Positions 51,118-59,487 of a stretch of 64,000 nt of DNA are shown piece after piece. The translations under genes and the position numbers were made by a program. How positions within the stretch are numbered: the stretch's first letter is position 1; each line of letters begins with the position of its first letter. Source of the stretch: Sisyra terminalis (Eukaryota > Arthropoda > Insecta > Neuroptera > Sisyridae); assembly GCA_958496175.1 (NCBI GenBank), contig OY292278.1, positions 12,958,001 through 13,022,000 of the forward strand. The letters run 5' to 3'. The notes under the pieces were generated by a model, which did not search any database, was not told the DNA's origin, and saw nothing but the letters and a program-made list of their open reading frames with translations.

Positions 51118-51530
51118 AAGAAGATTTTTACTTTCTTCCAACAATGTATCGCCCAGACTGTAAAACATCCACCATCAATTATGGTTTGGAGCTGCATGTC
51201 AGCAAAGGGTACCAGTAGGATATACATTGTGGAAGGTACTATGAGGCAAGACCAATATATGCTAGTCTTGGAAACGAGATTATTGCCTCAAACTAAAGAG
51301 TGGTTTCCGGAAAAAAATTATCTTTATGCAAGATGGAGCTCCTTGCCATAAAGCCAAACAAGTTATGGATTTCCTCAAAAATTGTAACATTAATGTATCT
51401 TCTTGGCCAGGAAATATTTTTGATGCTAATCCTATAGAAAATTTTTGGGTTATTGTGAAGTAAAAACTAAAAAAATAAACTAATACAACACAGGTGAATC
51501 TGATTACCGAACTCATTAAGATTTGGCATC
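51118..51530 (+). pseudogene. Tc1-like transposase C-terminal remnant, copy 2
   Basis: Nearly the same sequence as 9905-10324, with the same missing N-terminal half. Here it is broken by frameshifts and a premature stop: the segment for the second catalytic Asp lacks a base near 51320, and TGG/AAA codons around 51460 have become stops. The third acidic residue region (ENFW) is still readable near 51436-51450. It lies just inside the left terminal repeat of the composite Tc1 insertion. Confidence 0.8.
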
Positions 51531-51563
51531 ATAGTAAAATATAAATTAAAATATAGTATAGAG

Positions 51564-51848
51564 CATGGGTCGGCAACCTGCGGCCCGCGAGACATCTTTG
51601 TGCGGCCCGCAAGATTCTCGCCGCAACGCACATGACGGACGATATCATACACAATCGAGTGAAAGGAAGCCAGAAAAAGAGCGAAGGGATCTCATTGATT
51701 TTATTAACTACAATAAATGTCGTGAAAATATACACTTATCGTTTTATTTGTACATAAATATTGTAGGTATACCTACTGCAAGTGCGGCCCGCACTGATCT
51801 CCATGAAAAATATTTGGCTCTTTTACAACAAAAGGTTGCCAACCCATG
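51564..51848 (+). mobile_element. hAT-like MITE (285 bp) nested in Tc1
   Basis: Terminal inverted repeats CATGGGTCGGCAACC and CATGGGTTGGCAACC differ at one base. The element is flanked by a perfect 8-bp duplication GTATAGAG at 51556-51563 and 51849-51856, the length made by hAT transposases. It contains GCGGCCCGC motifs near both ends and no coding capacity that I can see. It sits within the 3' part of the Tc1 copy. Confidence 0.88.
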
Positions 51849-52065
51849 GTATAGAGTATGGAAAAAATAGGGCCAGGATGGGAAAAATAAATTATTAACA
51901 ATAAAGGGTATCACACAAAATATTAGATGAGTGAAATTATTGTATTTTTTAAATTTTTGACGTTTGAAAACAAAAATGTGATTTTTTTTCTCTTGAGTTG
52001 TTTTGAGTCTAATAATTTTCACACCTCTGTATAAACTATAATAATCATTAACTTTTTCATGAGGT

Positions 52066-52228
52066 GGCCTTTCTGGCCAGAAAATAGTTTTGATGTTAAT
52101 CCCATAGAAAATTTTTGGGCCGTTGTAAAGAAAAAACTAAAAAAAAATAACTATTATACACGGGTGTATCTGATTAACGAACTCATTAAGATTTGGCATC
52201 ATAATAAAATTTAATGGAAAAAATAGTA
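52066..52228 (+). pseudogene. Third Tc1 transposase fragment
   Basis: It begins abruptly inside the gene at the WPENS-NPIENFW segment and runs into the 3' part of the element. It has no left terminal repeat. It continues, after the hAT insertion, at 52758-52882 to an intact right terminus. The preceding 23 bases (52043-52065) also occur beside copy 1 at 10527-10549. Confidence 0.75.
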
Positions 52229-52236
52229 TAGAGCAT

Positions 52237-52749
52237 AGGTGGGGAACCTGCGGCCTCGAGGCCGCATGCAGCCTCCGCGTGGTTCTTGTGTGGCCCTGTG
52301 CCACCTAGTACAAAAGTAGTATATTTATGAAATGTGACAAAAGATGCAAGCGTTTAGAAAAAAATTATAATTTTTCAAAACATTGCTTTGTCGATCGGAA
52401 GTATCTGCACAACACTTCCCGGAGCTAGCTAAAATGTTAAATGATCAGAACTGTGAAAATAAAATATTCGATGAATATGTAGGTGTCTTGGATTGTTTAA
52501 TAGAAGAGTATACTAATAGATTTTCTGATTTTGACGAGCACACTCCTGTTATGAAACTGGCATTTGAACCACATTTAATAGATATATCCGAGGCTCCTGC
52601 AGAACTACAAATGGAGTTAATTGATTTAGGGGAAGATGGTATCATCAAATCCCTTTTTAAGGCTAAAAAGGATCCCATAGAAATCTGGAAAAATGCTGTT
52701 GAATATCCATGCCTTCGCCATTTACTTTCCTGCTCTATGCTCTATACTA
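52237..52749 (+). mobile_element. Truncated hAT element nested in Tc1
   Basis: The left end TAGGTGGGGAACCTGCGG follows TATAGAGCAT, and the same ten bases recur at 52748-52757, giving an 8-10 bp duplication. The left end resembles that of the neighbouring MITE (both GGT-GG-AACCTGCGGCC). The right terminal inverted repeat is missing; the right end is a short palindrome instead. It carries the hAT transposase fragment. Confidence 0.75.
52383..52745 (+). pseudogene. hAT transposase C-terminal fragment
   Basis: An open stretch of about 120 codons without a proper ATG start. It reads FPELAKML, then EEYTNRFSDF, then DISEAPAELQMELIDL, and KFP-like EYPCLRHL. From family knowledge this matches the region just before the dimerisation domain of Charlie/GTF2IRD2-like hAT transposases, where APAELQMELI is characteristic. 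It stops just before the expected conserved C-terminal block. The last residues of the open frame come from the palindromic junction and Tc1 DNA, so they are not transposase. DNA-binding and catalytic domains upstream are absent. Confidence 0.72.
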
Positions 52750-52998
52750 TAGAGCATGTCTGGATGAGAAAAATAAATTATAAACAATAAAGGGGTCCAC
52801 ACAAAATATTAGACATTTAAAAACAAAAATGTGTTTTTTTTTCTCTTGAGATGTCTTGAGTCTAATAATTTTCACACCTCTGTATGTGCTTTTATCAGTT
52901 GTCGACAACAAACTGCTTTTTTAATTAATGAAATACTTTTATTGATGCAACCTACTGCACGGAATTTCAACGAAAAGCAAGTAAAGTATTATTAAAAT

Positions 52999-54016
52999 AC
53001 TAGCTGATCCCCGCGACTTCGTCTGCGTAACGTTAATAGATATGTTGGAAATAGATAGAAAGCGTGGAAGGAAATTCAAATATTTTATTTATTTTCAATA
53101 ACAATAATTGATTTTCAAATTTTTCTAAATACCGAAGAAAAGTTGGTTTGGAAGATTTTATTTTTTGATTGATTATGAAATATATGACAAAAAATTGCTC
53201 CCTTTATGTTAAATAATTGCTCCAGGTCACAATCATTGGTTCATAAAAATTAGATTTTAAAAATTTTGATTGTTGAAAAACAAACAAAAATTAAAAACTG
53301 CCTCTTTGGTATTTGGTTTAAGTTCCTACTTCCTAAACTTTCATACTAATTAAGTGAAATGAAGTTATTTAAAATGTTTTTATTAAAATGATATAACAAA
53401 AACAGACACTTATTATTAATTTATTATTTATTTGTTTTTAACACTTATTAAATTCAAAATTTCGATTGTTGATTAACTCTACATTTTCTCATACAAACTT
53501 AGTGACCTCTTTTACTCTTTTAGGGTAGAAATTTTCAAAAAAAAGCCATTACGCTATTAACATCAATTATGTGTTTTGTATATATAAAGGTTTATGTTTC
53601 AAAGAGACAATTTTTTTAAATTTACTGTGCTCTTTATCAGTTCTACTAAAAATATTTTTACAGATTATTTTCTAACTTTTAATTACCTTTCCAATGATAT
53701 ATAACTCACCTGTCTAGTGTAAAAATTTCTGTTTTCATCCCTAAAGAATACCTTCCCTTATTATTTTTTTGGAATAATAAGTAGCCTATAGTCTGTGGGA
53801 AATTGTGTTGTATCTTAATACCAAATTTCATTAAATTTGGTTGTTCCGTTCTTTAGTTAAATCGGGACACACAGACAGACAGACAGACAGACAGAAAAAA
53901 ATTTTAAAAATGTTAAATTTGGAGTAAGAGCCTCCTGAAACAAATATTTACCCTAAAATTGGGTTCAAAATCGAAATGTACAGACAAACGTAAGAATTTT
54001 ATATATTAGTATAGAT
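52999..54016 (+). mobile_element. CCCGCGACTTCG-head SINE-like/non-autonomous element, 1.0 kb
   Basis: The head is ACTAGCTGATCCCCGCGACT and the tail is ATTAGTATAGAT, preceded by a CAGA microsatellite. Heads and tails of this type are common in short insect repeat families. It splits unit B cleanly. Another plus-strand copy lies at 3239-3555 and minus-strand pieces at about 17395-18290. No long open frame. I cannot say which LINE mobilises it. Confidence 0.7.
53866..53895 (+). repeat. (CAGA)n microsatellite
   Basis: About seven CAGA units inside the SINE-like element, just after ATCGGGACACA. This is a typical position for short tandem repeats near the 3' end of such families. Confidence 0.9.
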
Positions 54017-54359
54017 AAAGTGTTTGTTTTATTTTTTAATTGACAGCCATATTTGTAAGGTATTATTATAAGAAAAGTGTGAAAAAGTAATTTTTACGAT
54101 TCATTGTTGTGCAGTTGATAGAGTAGTGGTAGTATAGTATGCGGTGCTACTATGTATTTGCAATAAAGATTTTAGTTGGCGTTGGTGAAAGCTTTGAGTT
54201 TAGCAATAAGCGTCGCGACACGCAGGCTGAAGCAAGAGCGAGCTTTCATTGGTATCGATCGAACAAACGAACGTAGTGACGCAACAGCCCTCTTCACCAA
54301 CTGACATAGACACAATCGCACAAACGCATACACAGACACAAAAGCTCCACACAAAGCTC

Positions 54360-54794
54360 ATGCAGTGCATCTCAACCACAAAATTTCTCAACGCTTCCAC
54401 CATCAACCGCCAGATTATAGCAGAGAGATATTATTTCGATGAGGGCACATCGGCAAAAACAAAGCTATTACATCGACTTACCATAGATGATTTTAAGTGG
54501 GACCGATTTAAAACTTCAAAAAGCTTCACACAATTCATTTCTGATTATAAAAAAAGAGCACTGCCCTGCTCTGGCCGATTCCAATCAACGCAAAAACCCT
54601 TCACAACTGAATCCACTCTCAACAGTTTCATCATTCGAGCAATCTTCTTTTTTCTAACAATAAATCTTTCTTATTCTGAAACTGTAAAGGATAATACCGC
54701 TTTTATGTCACCAGCTTTCATTTCACCATATTATTTACTGTACGAGTATGAAATCATAAAACTCTATAGATACACATATAAGGCGAAAACGTGA
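54360..54794 (+). CDS. Unrecognised open frame, 144 codons
   Basis: The longest non-transposon frame in the window: 182 codons open from about 54231, 144 from the first ATG at 54360. The 5' part (54170-54420) is richer in C and G than its surround and has the feel of transcribed sequence. It includes FKWDRFKTSKSFTQFISDYK and a hydrophobic stretch (SFIIRAIFFFLTINL). I recognise no domain. The codon use becomes AT-rich after 54620. It could be chance, an old gene fragment or a transposon piece. AATAAAG occurs upstream at 54162. Confidence 0.2.
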   Translation: MQCISTTKFLNASTINRQIIAERYYFDEGTSAKTKLLHRLTIDDFKWDRFKTSKSFTQFISDYKKRALPCSGRFQSTQKPFTTESTLNSFIIRAIFFFLTINLSYSETVKDNTAFMSPAFISPYYLLYEYEIIKLYRYTYKAKT

Positions 54795-55548
54795 CATGTT
54801 TAAATTATACTTAATCATTATTGGTTCCCTTTAATCTTTCTTCTGCCTTACAAAATTTATTATAACTATTATTGCGCGATTGGCCTTTACTGATAATGTC
54901 AAGCTCGTCAAGGCCAAGGTGTGCGATTAATTACTTATCAAATAAGTTCAGATTATATAGGTCTGACGAGGCCCTATTGTATCCCATATAATAAGATATT
55001 ACCATCTAATACTCACCTGACTATTAAACTATACTTTCGTGCACGAAACATCTAAACTATTTTCACTTTTCTCTTAATCCATTTGCCAATAATCAAGATT
55101 ACCTAAGTACAGTAATTTTCAGTTGTAAATCAGATTTATTATTATGAAAAGGTTATTGCTAAAGTTTTTTTTTTTTTCAAAGGAAATATTATTTCGTACT
55201 CAATAACCTAATTCCTAAACAACAACAATTACTGTAGTGTTATAAATCTTGAATATAAATTACACACTTTAAACAGTTAATTTTACATTATAAAATGAAA
55301 ATATATGTTTCTTGTAATAATTATTTTAAATTGAATAAAAAATTTCTTGAAACATTTTAAATTTATTAATCAACGTTCTTAAACATTCTTTATAGATTTA
55401 ATCAAATAAAACATAAGATCAAATATATTTAAATTTTTTTTGATCAATAGCCATGAAGTTCAGACTAGAATTTCGGAAACAAAAATAAAACTTTTGTAGT
55501 TAATAAAAAATATTTAATTTAATTTAGGAACTCATGAAGTAAATTCAT
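54795..55548. other. AT-rich spacer and LINE target flank
   Basis: No gene. It ends at the LINE target-site duplication. Confidence 0.6.
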
Positions 55549-55553
55549 TATAA

Positions 55554-55560
<7 letters not shown>
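55549..55560. repeat. Target-site duplication of the LINE (3' side)
   Basis: TATAAATATTTT, identical to 60889-60900. The final TTTT merges with the poly(T) tract, as expected if a TTTT 3' end on the plus strand primed reverse transcription on the poly(A) tail. Confidence 0.9.
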
Positions 55561-55589
<29 letters not shown>

Positions 55590-55755
55590 GATATTTATAG
55601 TCGCTCTAACAACAGGGTCTTGCACGACTTTATCAACACTTTATTATTATCCAATCTTTTCACTCGAGGCAACACCGCACTCGCACGTTGCACTTGTCCA
55701 GACTCTTTACACTCACACTATTTCAACATACACAACATACTATCCCAAAACTGTA

Positions 55756-58700
55756 TTAAATGTCTTCGTACAGCCTCGCCGCTTTGAGATATTCGATGGT
55801 CGCTCGAATCCCTCTAGCTGTGCTTAGGCATTCCTCAATGTCCCGTGGTAATTCCCACTTCTCTCTTTCTTCCCTGTAGCTCTGGCATTCTACGAGGATA
55901 TGGTCCACCGTTAGCTCGCCTCCACATCTGCATCTCGTCTGTTCTCCGGTCATCAGGTGGGAGTGGGTCAATTTGGTATGACCAACTCTCAGCCTGACGG
56001 ACACAATGCCTTCCCTCCTAGTCAGGGTACCCAGAGGAGGACCACCCAGCACCGTTCTTCTTACTCTCTGCAGTTTTTGAGGATGGCTCTGCCATATAGC
56101 ATCCCATGCTGCCCAACTTCGTTTGTGGCATTCTCTAATTGAGTCTTCCATTGTGAGTCCTCCTTGCGACGGTGTCTCCTTCCTCGTAGCTTCTTTAGCT
56201 GCTTCGTCAGCCAGCTCATTACCCTCGATTCCCTGATGTCCTGGGATCCACACGAGCTCCATGGCTCGCCCATCCGCCAGCAATTTGCGCAACCTGCATT
56301 GAATGGCTTTAATTAGACTATTTTTATTGCTAGGGTTTGCTATGGCGGAAAGGCTTGCTAAGGAGTCCGTGAAGGTAACACCTCGATTAATATTTGGGGG
56401 TTCCTCCCCTAGCAGCTCCAAGCTTTGTAGGATGGCTCTTGCTTCGCAGGTGAATATGGATGATCCATCCGGCACTCTTTCTTGGTAGGTTTCGCTCTCA
56501 GTTACAATTGCGAACCCCGCTCTTTCATTTTGAACTGAGCCATCCGTAAAATATCTTTTATATTGGCGATATTTATCGGCTAATTCCAAAAATAAATTTT
56601 GAAATATTACGGGAGTGGTCTCTTCCACCGAGTACTGAGCCAATGAAAGCTCAATTTTGGGTTCCCAGGGTTCCCATGGCGGAGATTGGTCGACGGTGAA
56701 GGTCTTCGGCTCTTCCAATTTTAATTCCTGTCTATAGCGTGCCGCTCGTATTCCTACAGAGAGACGATAGTTTCTCTTGTAACCAGAATCTGGACCTATT
56801 TCCGTCTGGTTGATCACATAACTCCTGGCTGGGTTGTCTAGGTGCCTGGTGATTTTTGCTGCGTACTTGATGGTTTGTATTTTTCGTCTCCAGCAAAGAG
56901 GTAGCTCTTCTGCTTCCGCTAAAATACTTAGCGTAGGGCTGGATCGGAATGCTCCTTTGCATAACCTCAGGGCCGAGTTATGGATAGGGTCCAGCGTTTT
57001 CAGGCGATATTTGGCTGCTGAATCATACAGTAGAGCTCCATAGTCTATCTTTTGCAGGACTATTGCCCTGTATGTGTTCATGAGAGTATCCGAATTAGCT
57101 CCCCAATCTCTAGATGCCATGGTTTTCAGGATATTGAGTCTTTTAAAACACTCTGTTTTCAAATCTTTTATCTGTTCTTTCCAAGTCATACCTTGATCAA
57201 ACGTCATACCCAAAATTTTCATTTTCGTTACCCATTTTATCGGGCAGTTGTTTAGTTTAAGGGTGGGTTTTTCCGTTATTCTTCTGGGCGAGAAAATCAT
57301 GGCTTCCGTTTTATCCTGAGAGAATTTGAACCCAGACCTTTGGTTCCATTTGTGTAAGCCATCTATGTCCCTTTGTAGGGCTGAAACGGTAGTTTGTAGG
57401 TTGACTCCCTTTCTTAAGATGGTCATATCGTCAGCAAATAGAAAGGTTTTGCTGGGTCTTTCTATAGGTTCAAATATATCGTTGATTGCCACCAAGAATA
57501 GGGTCACACTGAGGACGGAACCTTGTGGTAGCCCGTTTTCTAATTGTGCCTGATGGGATAATGTATTTCCTACCTTGACCTGCATTTTTCTTTGGTGAAG
57601 AAAATTTCTTAAGAAAGCTAAGGCGTTTCCTTTTATGTTGCATTCCTCCAATTTTTTTAGCACTCTATTTACCCAGACCATTTCATAGGCTTTTTCGATA
57701 TCCATGGCTACCATTACGACATGATATTTATTGACCAGTGCATTGGATATTTCGGTATCGATACTAGTAAGCTGGTCGATTGTTGACCGCGCGCATCTGA
57801 ATCCAAATTGGAAGGGAGAGAAATATTTTGTTGATTCCAAGGACCAGCGAATTCTTTTGGAAATTATTTTTTCAAGGATTTTACAGAGAGTGTTTGTAAG
57901 GGAAATAGGTCGGTAACTTTTTGGAGAGCTTGGATCTTTACCCGGTTTATGGATTGGTATTACTATCGCCTTTTTCCAGTTTTGAGGGAAAATTTGGGAG
58001 TTCCAAATATAATTAAAAAGGTCTAGAATGTATTTTATAGCCTTTTCCGGAAGATTTTTTAGTAGGATGTTGGGAATATTGTCAGGTCCCGGGGCAGTAT
58101 TTCCAGCTAGAGACAATGCCGTCTTAAGTTCATGCATAGTGATGTTGCGATTTATTGGATTCGTATTGTCATATGTATCCAATTCGTCCATTTCATCATT
58201 TACTTCCTGTTGGTACTGGAGGAATTGCTCACTGTAGTTATTTGAGCTGGAGTTAGCCGCAAAAGCGTTTACCAATATTGCGGAAGTAATTGATGGATTT
58301 TGGGTAAGCTCTCCATCGTCATTTTCCAAGATTATAGGACTATTATGATTTTTTAACCCTTTAATTATTTTGATTTTCTTCCACATTTCGGATGTGCTTG
58401 TGTGGACATTTATAGATGCTATGAAGTTTTCCCAGGCTTTGATTCTACTTTCCTTAAGTATTCGTCTAGAAATAGCCCGTTTTTTCTTGTAATCAATTTT
58501 AAGCAACTCTTTGGCTTCTGGCGTGGAATTTTTCCGATACTTTCGGAATGCCTTCTTAGATTCTTTAATCGCTGTTTGGCAGGCAGGATTCCACCATGGG
58601 ACAGATCTTTTCCGTAGGTAGCCGTTGGTTTTTGGAATAGCAGAGTCGGCAGCTGTTATAATCAGTTCCGTGAATTTATCAAGAATGTTATCAATTGTGT

Positions 58701-59484
58701 GACTGTGGGGAAGGGATAAATTTATGAGGGATGCTATATTTTTCCCGATAATGTTCCTAAATAGTTCCCAATTGGCCTGATTGTATTTCCATTTTTTTGG
58801 GATAGTGGTTGGATGGAAGTTATGATCACTTTGAGAATTAATTGTTATAAGAATAGGGAAATGATCGCTGTCGTATAGATCCTCGGTGGGAGTCCAGGTA
58901 GTTTTCAATATAAGGGATTTATCTATTATACTCAGATCAATGTTGCTGGTTGAACCAGTGGAAACGTTGAAGTGAGTTGGTTTTTCGGAGTTTAAAAGAG
59001 CAAGATTGCTTTCGTTTTGTAGCCAGTCAGCGATGATATGACCTCTTTGGTCGCATCTATGGGAATTCCAAAAGAAGTGGTGGGCGTTAAAATCGCCGAC
59101 CAGTATTACTGGTTTTGGTAACTGGGCGACTAGGTCTTCAAGGATATTTAAACTGAGGTCAAAGCTGTTTGGTATGTAAATATTGCAAATTGTCGCTTTA
59201 AAAGGATACTTTATAGTTACCGCAACTGCTTCCAGGTTAGTTCTAATTGGCACCTCTGTTGGTAAGGCTGCTGGTTGAATAAAAGAGGCGACTCCTCCAC
59301 TGGCTCTAAGTGCTTGCACTCGGTTCTTTTTAAACGCTAGATATCCTTTTACTGTAGCACATTGATCTTGAGTGAAATTAGTTTCTTGTACACAGATAAC
59401 ATAAGGATTTTTTTGGTGAATGATCACTTTTAATTGCTCCAATTTCGCAAAGTAGCCATTCATGTTCCATTGAAGGATTAGCAT
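55756..59484 (-). CDS. LINE ORF2 polyprotein: APE endonuclease, reverse transcriptase, RNase H
   Basis: This 1242-aa protein starts at an ATG (59484-59482) and ends in TAA. Residues 1-215 are an AP-type endonuclease: N7 (QWNMNG), E34 (QET), D131 (GDFNAHH) and D207/H208 (SDHFP). It would nick genomic DNA to create the primer. Residues about 500-765 are the reverse transcriptase: YRPISLT at 524-530, motif A with D595, GLPQGSVLS at 651-659 and FADD at 683-686. Residues about 975-1100 are RNase H with D981 (FTDGS), E1014, D1040 (FTDS) and D1093 (ELADEAAK), all present. The C-terminus has C1185-x-C1187-x7-H1195-x4-C1200. No stop or frameshift interrupts it. One oddity is YE instead of the usual FD/YD six residues after the motif A aspartate. 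ORF1 lies directly upstream in the same frame. Recognition rests on motifs, not on alignment. Confidence 0.97.
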   Translation of the reverse strand: MLILQWNMNGYFAKLEQLKVIIHQKNPYVICVQETNFTQDQCATVKGYLAFKKNRVQALRASGGVASFIQPAALPTEVPIRTNLEAVAVTIKYPFKATICNIYIPNSFDLSLNILEDLVAQLPKPVILVGDFNAHHFFWNSHRCDQRGHIIADWLQNESNLALLNSEKPTHFNVSTGSTSNIDLSIIDKSLILKTTWTPTEDLYDSDHFPILITINSQSDHNFHPTTIPKKWKYNQANWELFRNIIGKNIASLINLSLPHSHTIDNILDKFTELIITAADSAIPKTNGYLRKRSVPWWNPACQTAIKESKKAFRKYRKNSTPEAKELLKIDYKKKRAISRRILKESRIKAWENFIASINVHTSTSEMWKKIKIIKGLKNHNSPIILENDDGELTQNPSITSAILVNAFAANSSSNNYSEQFLQYQQEVNDEMDELDTYDNTNPINRNITMHELKTALSLAGNTAPGPDNIPNILLKNLPEKAIKYILDLFNYIWNSQIFPQNWKKAIVIPIHKPGKDPSSPKSYRPISLTNTLCKILEKIISKRIRWSLESTKYFSPFQFGFRCARSTIDQLTSIDTEISNALVNKYHVVMVAMDIEKAYEMVWVNRVLKKLEECNIKGNALAFLRNFLHQRKMQVKVGNTLSHQAQLENGLPQGSVLSVTLFLVAINDIFEPIERPSKTFLFADDMTILRKGVNLQTTVSALQRDIDGLHKWNQRSGFKFSQDKTEAMIFSPRRITEKPTLKLNNCPIKWVTKMKILGMTFDQGMTWKEQIKDLKTECFKRLNILKTMASRDWGANSDTLMNTYRAIVLQKIDYGALLYDSAAKYRLKTLDPIHNSALRLCKGAFRSSPTLSILAEAEELPLCWRRKIQTIKYAAKITRHLDNPARSYVINQTEIGPDSGYKRNYRLSVGIRAARYRQELKLEEPKTFTVDQSPPWEPWEPKIELSLAQYSVEETTPVIFQNLFLELADKYRQYKRYFTDGSVQNERAGFAIVTESETYQERVPDGSSIFTCEARAILQSLELLGEEPPNINRGVTFTDSLASLSAIANPSNKNSLIKAIQCRLRKLLADGRAMELVWIPGHQGIEGNELADEAAKEATRKETPSQGGLTMEDSIRECHKRSWAAWDAIWQSHPQKLQRVRRTVLGGPPLGTLTRREGIVSVRLRVGHTKLTHSHLMTGEQTRCRCGGELTVDHILVECQSYREEREKWELPRDIEECLSTARGIRATIEYLKAARLYEDI

Positions 59485-59487
59485 AAT

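Larger units (their letters stand above)
51091..52882 (+). mobile_element. Composite Tc1-like insertion with internal duplication
   Basis: The outer ends are inverted repeats (CAGAGGTGTGAAAAT at 51091 and its complement ending at 52882), flanked by TA at 51089-51090 and 52883-52884. The sequence on each side continues one copy of the 565-bp repeat, so the whole block occupies one target. A third, internal terminal repeat ends at 52029 with its own TA. Inside are a first transposase remnant (51118-51530), a hAT-like MITE, the internal terminus, a second partial Tc1 segment starting near 52066 (reads WPENSFDVNPIENFW), and a hAT fragment. It seems to be a Tc1 element with part of a second copy joined in tandem. 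Confidence 0.8.
50856..54090 (+). repeat. Repeat unit B, interrupted twice by transposons
   Basis: Homology to unit A runs 50856-51088, resumes at 52885-52998 after the Tc1 composite, and resumes again at about 54017-54090 after the CCCGCGACTTCG element. The joins are clean against unit A, which proves that both blocks are later insertions. A two-base TA duplication flanks the first. Confidence 0.75.

Noticed and set aside
54249..54359. N-terminal 37 codons of the 54-kb open frame as protein
   Set aside because: It begins at TTG with no ATG; kept only as open frame.
55957..58617. Plus-strand frames across the LINE
   Set aside because: Shadows of the ORF2 coding sequence on the opposite strand.
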